Part shown: positions 1 to 4,750 of the stretch, in pieces
Layout: each line of letters starts with the position of its first letter
Position numbering within the stretch: the stretch's first letter is position 1
NCBI GenBank assembly: GCA_903870185.1
Contig: CAIQCE010000264.1
Location: forward strand, 1 to 7,187
Length of the DNA stretch: 7,187 nucleotides
Origin: an uncultured Gammaproteobacteria bacterium
GTDB taxonomy: Bacteria; Pseudomonadota; Gammaproteobacteria; Coxiellales; Coxiellaceae
Reading direction: 5' to 3'
Notes under the pieces: model-generated
Database searches by the model: none
Seen by the model: the letters and a program-made list of their open reading frames with translations, nothing else
Told to the model about the DNA's origin: nothing
Program-made: the position numbers and the translations under genes

Positions 1-23
1 TGAAACACGATATTCTTTGCTTT

Positions 24-91
24 CATAGCTGATTACTCCTTTTGGTAGAGGAGGAGAATCTTAATCGATTCTCCGTTAGTAATCAGCTATG
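24..91. repeat. Three-way-junction inverted repeat, partly tRNA-like
   Basis: A perfect 14-bp inverted repeat pairs 24-37 (CATAGCTGATTACT) with 78-91 (AGTAATCAGCTATG). It encloses two smaller hairpins. One is CTCC (36-39) with GGAG (50-53), whose loop contains TTGGTAGA and resembles a tRNA D-arm; it competes with the outer stem for two bases. The other is GGAGAATC (53-60) with GATTCTCC (67-74). No T-arm (GGTTCGAATCC-like) is present and the second loop is 6 nt, so this is not a functional tRNA gene. On the plus strand a T-rich run (92-102) follows the outer stem, so the element could act as a terminator for a gene left of the window. A small non-autonomous mobile element is another reading. 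Confidence 0.6.
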
Positions 92-120
92 TTCTTATTT
101 TTCTTGAGAATTTTTCCCGG

Positions 121-162
121 ACACTAGTGCGCTGTGCTTGGCACCAACATACAAAAAAATCA
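121..162. repeat. Short dispersed repeat, copy 1
   Basis: This stretch carries a core GTGCTTGGCACCAACATACA followed by an A-run and TCA. It matches 1217-1252 (CGCTTGGCACTAACCTACA, A-rich, TCA) in the same orientation with only a few mismatches. The two copies lie either side of the Rpn-family nuclease gene. The type of sequence resembles intergenic REP-like repeats. Copy 1 is the more degenerate and lacks the clean hairpin of copy 2. Confidence 0.55.
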
Positions 163-247
163 AGTGAGGTATCATTCCATTATCTCAAGCTTGATAGTTT
201 GACCAGAGGATCAATGTGGAATCAATTCGGAATTTATTTCTTTGTTT

Positions 248-1144
248 TTACTGAGAGCCCAGAATTTTTTCAATCATTTCTTTGCTTAAACCAGCTGCGA
301 GCATCTTTTGAATGATTTCTTCTCGTGCTAAGTTTAGGCCATTTTCCATGCCTTTTTTCATACCCTCTTCCCGGCCGATTTGTTTAAGTTGTTCAGCAAT
401 AGTCATAATGTCCTCCTGATAAGGTGAATGGTCGTTGATTAATTCATGGATAAAGGTGGAGCCATCCGGGTAGTCTGCTGTTTTAATGAGGTAGTATAGC
501 ATGCTTTTTACGGGTTCATGAAGATCTGGATAATGACTTGCAATCACCAATGCCTTTTTAATGAATGGTAAATGAATCATAATATCCCGACTAAAAATAT
601 GCCGTTGTATCATCTCTAAGAGAGCAGCCCGTTCATGTTGAAGAATCGAGGTGTCTTCTATTATGGTCAAATCAATCAGATGAATTTGTTTAAACATGGC
701 ATCACTGGCCAAGGTAGGATCAACAAAACAGTTGGCGAGTTGAGTCGCATAAGGGTAGGGGCTTTTCTCACCATGATAAATCACCATGGGAATGACAATG
801 GGTAAAGTTTTACAGCCTTGATCATAGAAGCGCTGGAGAAGTGCGACTTGATATCGTAGTAATCGAAAAGGCAGGAGGGCTTCAGGTGAGCTTTGGTGTT
901 CTAACAAAAGATAGATATAGCTGGTATGTTGGTTAATTTTCAATGAATAAATAAGATCGGAAAAGAGTTGTTTGAGATCCTCTTCGACAAAAGAAGAAGG
1001 CTCAATTTTAAGAGTATTTAAATCACAGTGATTTCGAATGGAGGGAGGTAAATGAGCATTCAAGAAATCACGTGCAACATCGAGCCGAGAAAGCCACTGC
1101 TTTGCAATAGCATCATGTGGTTTGTGTAGTTTATTGTTTGTCAT
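248..1144 (-). CDS. Rpn/YhgA-like PD-(D/E)XK nuclease (recombination-promoting nuclease family)
   Basis: The 298-aa protein belongs to the Rpn family (putative transposase/recombination-promoting nuclease, related to E. coli RpnA-E and YhgA). These are DNA endonucleases with a PD-(D/E)XK fold that promote RecA-independent recombination. Visible family marks are PHDAIAKQWL near residue 9, EPSSFVEEDL at 48-57, LFSDLIYSLK with the likely catalytic Asp63, and the LLLEHQSS strand with Glu82-x-Gln84 in the E-x-(K/Q) position, followed by PFRLLRYQ. The C-terminus has the usual tail: an Arg/Glu/Gly/Met-rich linker (GREEGMKKGMENG) and a final helix resembling MLAAGLSKEMIEKILG. Length is normal and no lesion is visible. 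The ATG at 1142-1144 places the family N-terminus correctly. The ribosome site is weak, with an AGG directly next to the ATG. The gene stands alone between two copies of a dispersed repeat. A mobile origin is inferred. Confidence 0.92.
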   Translation of the reverse strand: MTNNKLHKPHDAIAKQWLSRLDVARDFLNAHLPPSIRNHCDLNTLKIEPSSFVEEDLKQLFSDLIYSLKINQHTSYIYLLLEHQSSPEALLPFRLLRYQVALLQRFYDQGCKTLPIVIPMVIYHGEKSPYPYATQLANCFVDPTLASDAMFKQIHLIDLTIIEDTSILQHERAALLEMIQRHIFSRDIMIHLPFIKKALVIASHYPDLHEPVKSMLYYLIKTADYPDGSTFIHELINDHSPYQEDIMTIAEQLKQIGREEGMKKGMENGLNLAREEIIQKMLAAGLSKEMIEKILGSQ

Positions 1145-1180
1145 CCTGAGGAAGATAGCAGGATATTAGAGGGAAGAAAC

Positions 1181-1197
1181 CTCGTGTTTTTTACGAG
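1181..1197. other. Small hairpin in the Rpn gene leader
   Basis: CTCGT (1181-1185) pairs with ACGAG (1193-1197) around a 7-nt loop. It lies about 37 bp upstream of the Rpn start codon, so it would fall in the leader of that gene. The stem is only 5 bp, so a regulatory role is speculative. Confidence 0.25.
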
Positions 1198-1208
1198 AGA
1201 TTTTATTT

Positions 1209-1252
1209 GTTAGGCCGCGCTGGCGCTTGGCACTAACCTACAAAAATAATCA
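1209..1252. repeat. Short dispersed repeat, copy 2, REP-like hairpin
   Basis: The sequence runs from TTGTTAGGCC to GGCACTAACCTACAA. Read on the minus strand, GTTAG-T-GCC pairs with GGC-CTAAC, giving an 8-bp stem with one bulged base and a GC-rich loop containing GCGC. It matches copy 1 at 121-162 in the same orientation. It abuts the stop codon of the histidine kinase remnant (1256-1258) and lies upstream of the Rpn gene. Confidence 0.55.
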
Positions 1253-1255
1253 CGC

Positions 1256-1481
1256 CTATTGGGCTAGCTTAGGAAAACTCAACATAAACTCAATGCAGTC
1301 TCCATCCAGCCGATGGCAATCAATATCTTCCCCAAAGGCCTGGAGGATTGGCTTGGTGGAAGAGAGACCAATTCCCGTTCCACCTTCTTTTGAGCTGAAT
1401 CCAATTAAAGAGTTTTTGGATGAGTTAATCTGTTACATCACCTGCCGTATCTTTAATTTTAATTTGATTGTTTGAATGATG
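1256..1481 (-). pseudogene. Histidine kinase remnant (C-terminal HATPase domain)
   Basis: The minus strand encodes the end of a sensor histidine kinase. From about 1466 it reads QIKIKDTAGDVTD (ATP-lid G1-type box), then a TAA stop at 1425-1427 where related proteins have Glu, then LIQKLFN. A one-base insertion near 1402-1405 shifts the frame, after which FSSKEGGTGIGL (G2 box) continues to IEFMLSFPKLAQ and a stop at 1256-1258. Repairing the two lesions gives a continuous HATPase_c C-terminus. The sensor, dimerisation His and N-box are absent. The DTAGG-type motif and the ending with C-H-x-x-x-G-(D/E)-x-x-E-F resemble CqsS/LqsS-type autoinducer kinases, but that sub-assignment is only an impression. 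This is not a functional gene. Confidence 0.85.
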
Positions 1482-1535
1482 GGAAAACCATTAACTGTTC
1501 CTGAATTTTATATAGTATCTTGTTAAAAAATTTAG

Positions 1536-1742
1536 AAATATCGAAAAATTAGCCGGTCGATCATTTGGCAGCTAGACATAATCATTTCTTACAATCTTAA
1601 TAATGATGACTTTCTTCTTTCTTGGTTCAAAAAATTGGTCGAATTTGGATTAAAAAATGAATTTTCAGTTATTCGCATGATTTATAAACAAGATTTAGAC
1701 TCTTCATTAAGGAAGGGGTGGCTAGATGAATGGGGAGAGTAG
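1536..1742 (+). pseudogene. 3' remnant of an unidentified gene
   Basis: An open frame of 68 codons runs from after the stop at 1533-1535 to TAG at 1740-1742. Its second half reads like real protein: FLLSWFKKLVEFGLKNEF at about residues 28-45, then a segment ending LRKGWLDEWGE. The only ATG is internal (in IRMIYK), and no ribosome site precedes a plausible start. It is therefore best read as the C-terminal tail of a gene whose 5' part has been lost. I do not recognise the family. An 8-bp hairpin overlaps its stop codon. Confidence 0.4.
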
Positions 1743-1760
1743 CAGTAATTGCCTGCTACT
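1738..1760 (+). terminator. Hairpin at the end of the 1536-1742 remnant
   Basis: AGTAGCAG (1738-1745) pairs perfectly with CTGCTACT (1753-1760) around a 7-nt loop. It overlaps the stop codon of the upstream remnant. The bases that follow (AAAATG) give no T-tract, so intrinsic termination is doubtful. It may be only a relic structure. Confidence 0.3.
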
Positions 1761-1801
1761 AAAATGTCAACTAATTTGGAATTGGCAACGTAATAAATTA
1801 G

Positions 1802-2270
1802 TTCATATTGAGTGAAGAGACTCACTTAAAAAAAGCACTATTAGCAGTACTTAAGCTAGAAAGATTTCAGTTGATTAATCTTTTGATAGCCACTACAGAT
1901 GAGCAATCTGCCGAAAAAAAGCGCTTAAATGACACAATTTTCTTCAAGTGAAACCCTGGTAGTCAGAGTCAGTAATAAAGCTTTGGCTAAAGTGGAGAGA
2001 CGAATTTTAGTACTCGAATCAACTTGTGATGAATTGAAAAGGATCAATGCTGAATTGATAGAAGAAAAGGTCGCATTAAAAGCTGAGGTAAAAGAACTTA
2101 AAGTTAAGTCAGCTGCAGATGATGCAGTGCTATGTGCTTGTAAAGCACTTTTTGAAGCATCCGGATTCGCTAAATTTTTGAAAGATGCCGAAATTTCAGC
2201 TGCTCATAAAATCACAATCTTAGCTTTTGATACAGGTGTAAGTCCAAATTCTGGGGTTAGAGCTCGTTAA
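1802..2270 (+). pseudogene. Truncated, frameshifted paralog of the coiled-coil gene at 2399-3070
   Basis: In one frame, 1808-1948 reads LSEETHLKKALLAVLK and on to TTDEQSAEKKRLN, matching residues 75-115 of the intact neighbour (LSEEARLKNALLTVLK). It then hits TGA at 1949-1951. Homology continues in the next frame from about 1941 (SSSETLVVRV, then the Leu/Glu/Lys coiled coil, then GFAKFLKDAEIS and AFDTGVSP) to TAA at 2268-2270. Where the intact copy has ATT GAC TCT TCA this copy has ATT T TCT TCA, so a 2-bp deletion at about 1940 explains the shift. The first ~74 residues of the family are missing, and a TAG at 1799-1801 closes the frame upstream. An ATG at 1929 would give a 113-aa coiled-coil peptide but lacks a ribosome site, so a decaying tandem duplicate is the better reading. 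Confidence 0.75.
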
Positions 2271-2364
2271 ATTTTTTAAGATTTTTCAAGTAGGCTAAGC
2301 TAAATATAAATTGTGTTTTTAGTTGTAGCAGTGTGATTTAACCAAATTTATTGTTGGGGTGTTC
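2262..2364 (+). repeat. Duplicated 3' block, copy 1
   Basis: From GCTCGTTAA through AGGCTAAGCTAAATATAAAT and TTGTGTTTTTAGTTGT to GATTTAACC and GGGGTGTTC, this segment is closely similar to 3075-3178. It follows the truncated coiled-coil gene exactly as the second copy follows the intact gene, so the tandem duplication covered gene and 3' flank together. The block is AT-rich and shows no strong intrinsic terminator. Confidence 0.7.
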
Positions 2365-2388
2365 TCGTTCCTTTAACTCGTTAAAAAT

Positions 2389-2391
2389 AGG
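2389..2391 (+). promoter_or_regulatory. Ribosome binding site that fixes the 2399 start
   Basis: AGG lies 7 nt before the ATG at 2399-2401, a usual Shine-Dalgarno spacing. The same frame is open back to a TTG at 2351, but no ribosome site precedes that codon and the intervening sequence belongs to the duplicated 3' block of the upstream copy. Confidence 0.45.
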
Positions 2392-2398
2392 TATAATT

Positions 2399-3070
2399 AT
2401 GACAATTCTCTCAGAACTGACAGATGAAATTAATAGTGTCATTAGGGCACATAAAGTGATGTACAATTCAGATGCGAAGCGCTCTCCTACTGTTAGGGCT
2501 TTTCTTAAAAATCTAAATCTTGATATGCGTGAACACAAGCGTGCAGAAAAATTGGCCCTTAGACTTCAAGAGCGATTAAGGAAAGAATTACCCACGGGTT
2601 TCATGGGTAGGATATTAAATTTGAGCGAAGAGGCTCGTTTAAAAAATGCATTGTTGACTGTACTTAAGCAACCACGATTTCAAATAATTGCGCTAATGAT
2701 GGCTACTGCTGATGAAAGGGATGCTGAGAATGAAGCATTAAGGGCTTCGATTGACTCTTCAGATCTTGCTCGAGTTGTTAAAGTTGATACAGATGTTATC
2801 TCGCAGCTCGAAGATCGCATTTCAGCCCTTGAGGTAACGGTTGATTCTTTAAAAGTAAGTAATAAAAAGTTGATTAAAGACAATGTTGCTTTGAAGGGCG
2901 AGGTTAGAACACTAAAAGCTGAGGCAGCTAAAAAAGATGAGCGGTTGTTAGCTTATGAAGCTCTTTCAGCCACACCTGGGTTCACAGAATTCTTAAATAA
3001 AGCTCGCATCTCAGATGAACATAAGGCTGCAATTTTAGCGCTTGATGCGGGTGTAAGGCCAAAATTGTAG
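2399..3070 (+). CDS. Coiled-coil protein of unknown family (intact tandem copy)
   Basis: A 223-aa soluble protein with no signal peptide or membrane segment. Residues 1-65 are helical and Lys/Arg-rich (for example REHKRAEKLALRLQERLRK at 44-62). Residues 75-110 form a conserved block starting LSEEARLKNALL. Residues about 133-190 are a strong coiled coil (ISQLEDRISALEV, then VALKGEVRTLKAE). A short conserved C-terminal module follows: GFTEFLNKARISDEHKAAILALDAGV, given here by position as residues 194-219. The coiled coil and C-terminal module are shared with the broken copy at 1802-2270, so they are probably the functional core. The gene converges on the minus-strand pseudogene 97 bp downstream. 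I do not recognise the family. Self-association through the coiled coil is inferred, and no enzyme motif is visible. Confidence 0.75.
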   Translation: MTILSELTDEINSVIRAHKVMYNSDAKRSPTVRAFLKNLNLDMREHKRAEKLALRLQERLRKELPTGFMGRILNLSEEARLKNALLTVLKQPRFQIIALMMATADERDAENEALRASIDSSDLARVVKVDTDVISQLEDRISALEVTVDSLKVSNKKLIKDNVALKGEVRTLKAEAAKKDERLLAYEALSATPGFTEFLNKARISDEHKAAILALDAGVRPKL

Positions 3071-3074
3071 CTGG

Positions 3075-3178
3075 GCTCGTTAAGTTTTTTAAGACTTTTC
3101 TAGTGGGCTAAGCTAAATCTAAATTGTGTTTTTAGTTGTCTCTGTATCGATTTAACGAAAATTATGACTAGGGGGTTC
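3075..3178 (+). repeat. Duplicated 3' block, copy 2
   Basis: GCTCGTTAAG, GGGCTAAGCTAAATCTAAAT, TTGTGTTTTTAGTTGT and GATTTAACGAAAATTAT are arranged as in 2262-2364. This copy fills the gap between the intact coiled-coil gene and the convergent Trp-rich pseudogene, and extends a few bases into the 3' end of the latter (stop at 3168-3170). Confidence 0.7.
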
Positions 3179-4662
3179 GCTGATGGTCGCTGGAGGATGG
3201 TAGGAGAGTAGCTCCATCAGTGGCTGCAGCTCCTATTGTAGCTTCTTCAGCAGCACCTGCAACGAATCTCCTGCCGATTGAGGGAGCGGATGGAGGATGA
3301 CCAGGAACAGGTAATCCCTTTAAGCGATATAGATCATCAATGCGGTCTTCTATTCCGCCATGTTGTTTATTTAGATTCGCAAGTCGAGTATCGAAACGAT
3401 TGTTCACTTCTACAAGTGTATTTACTACACGTTCCTAGGCATCGACAGTGGTCGTGAAGCGATCCACTGTAGCTTCAGTTCGATCATTTGCTTGTGTAAG
3501 AGCATCTACCGCATCTTTTTCATCCCTAACTAAAGGCGCATAAACATGATTCACCCAATGTTCTTCATCAGCGGCTGTATCTGCCTGGTCTTAGAGTAGG
3601 TCTTATGGTGGAGGTTAAATGGAGCCTTACCGAAGTGTTTAATTTTTGAATAGATTCATTGGTTAACCAAGTTCTGAGCTGAGTAGCAGGCCCTTCTGCC
3701 AAAGTTCCTGCTGCTGCACTATTAGGATGAGCCAAACGCCATAAGGTTCTTTTTTGATTTCTGATTTGCTTTAAAATGGCAGCTTCATGTTCAACTCCTT
3801 TGCCTAAAAGAGCTGTGAGATCGATCCCATAAAGTTCGGCTAAAAGAGATTCTTCACATGGCAAAGTTTCACCTCTCCGTAATCGATCTACAATTTTATC
3901 TTGTCGTTCTTGGGACCAATAGTCTTCTAATCGTAATTCTGCTTCTTTGGATTTAGGAGCTAGTATTGATCTTGCATCAGTGGTTGCAGGCATACTTCCA
4001 GTACTGACTCGATAAGCGGGAGCCGGTGGAGTGAGCATGGGATTACGGTGCTGAAAACCGGTTTGTGAGTGTTGTAAAAAAGCAGCTTCATATCTAATCA
4101 AATCATCGAGAGGTAAAGCGAGAATAGCTCGAAGTCGAAGCCAATAGCCTTTGATAGATTGAAGGTCTGCTTGTGGCATCCCAATACCCCACCACCGTTG
4201 CCAAAACCAGAGATTAAGCTGTTTATTAATTTCTCGAAGAGCGCACTCTTGTAAAATGCGGAGATGGTTTTTGCTGCTTCGAAGATTGTATTCTTGTAAA
4301 ATGCGGAGATGGTATTTTTCGCTAGCTTCTCCCTGAATCATATATTTCGATTGGGGATTTAGATAACCCAAGAAAGCTCCCGCTGTTAAGGCAGGGACCT
4401 TTAAACGATTTTCTAGACGAAGGTGCATCGTGGCTTGGTACTGTTGACGTTGATCAGGTGTCCACCATCGATTGCGCCACCAAGCCCAATGATGAAAAAA
4501 GGCATAGTGGCGAGCAGGGGGAGTTTGATCGAACACTTCCAGTTTGCTTTCACCTTTGTCTTTAATCCGTTGAGCGATGGGCGAGCGAACATATTGCTCT
4601 ATATCAGGATTCGTCGAAGGGACCCTCATCGCTTGTCGAAAGGTAATATAAGTTTCTCTCAT
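3168..4662 (-). pseudogene. Inactivated duplicate of the Trp-rich protein gene at 4751-6244
   Basis: This copy is collinear with its intact neighbour from start codon to stop codon. Residues 1-364 (4662 to 3568) are open and include the HHWAWWRNRWW and LWFWQRWWGIGMPQA motifs. A 2-bp deletion near 3577-3584 shifts the frame, so the protein ends in an unrelated tail (RPGRYSR). Homology resumes at once in another frame (TAADEEHWVNHVYAPLV) but meets TAG at 3435-3437, where the intact copy has Tyr (VDTYGRVV). The original C-terminus (GRRFVAGAAEE, then TDGATLLP) survives down to TAG at 3168. Other differences are an in-frame 45-bp tandem duplication at 4247-4336 and absence of the Ala/Pro linker. 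The similarity to the intact gene stops at the ATG, so the AGGA ribosome site was not copied. A truncated 364-aa product cannot be excluded, but translation looks poor. Confidence 0.88.
4247..4336 (-). repeat. 45-bp in-frame tandem duplication
   Basis: The 22-bp core TCTTGTAAAATGCGGAGATG (plus GT) begins at 4247 and again at 4292, a 45-bp period, so 15 codons were added without changing frame. The encoded peptide repeats HLRILQE. The intact paralog has a single, diverged version of this segment (YLHSLQTE, residues about 116-123). Confidence 0.75.
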
Positions 4663-4670
4663 AGGGGCTC

Positions 4671-4692
4671 TATCATTATCATTATCATTATT
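4671..4692. repeat. Hexanucleotide microsatellite (TATCAT)3
   Basis: Three perfect TATCAT units followed by TATT lie 9 bp upstream of the start codon of the Trp-rich pseudogene, occupying the position where a ribosome site or promoter would be expected. Such repeats can vary in length by slippage. The surrounding 4663-4740 segment is AT-rich and unrelated to the upstream region of the intact paralog. Confidence 0.6.
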
Positions 4693-4750
4693 AATTTAAT
4701 AGTATAGTGCTTTCTAAAGCAGATTTTTAAATTTAACCCAAAAATTACTG

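Noticed and set aside
24..91. Functional tRNA gene
   Set aside because: No T-arm, a 6-nt loop in the anticodon position and an over-long acceptor-like stem rule out a normal tRNA.
127..315. Plus-strand open frame of 62 codons
   Set aside because: It starts in the dispersed repeat and overlaps the 3' end of the Rpn gene in antisense, with no ribosome site.
1227..1475. Plus-strand open frame of 82 codons
   Set aside because: It begins inside the dispersed repeat and lies antisense to a clear histidine kinase remnant. The minus strand carries the recognisable motifs.
2392..2397. Perfect TATAAT as a -10 box
   Set aside because: It sits one base before the ATG at 2399, so transcription would begin inside the gene, and no good -35 lies 16-18 bp upstream.
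2351..2398. TTG start giving a 16-residue longer coiled-coil protein
   Set aside because: The extension lies in the duplicated 3' block of the upstream copy and lacks a ribosome site. The ATG at 2399 has AGG at proper spacing.
4423..4707. Plus-strand frame starting MHRGLVLLTLIRC, with a twin at 6008-6289
   Set aside because: The two look like conserved paralogs, but only because both are antisense to the duplicated Trp-rich gene. There is no ribosome site or recognisable family.
4708..4728. TGCTT/AAGCA hairpin followed by five Ts as a plus-strand terminator
   Set aside because: The stem is 5 bp and AT-rich, and no plus-strand gene ends nearby. In the minus direction there is no T-tract.
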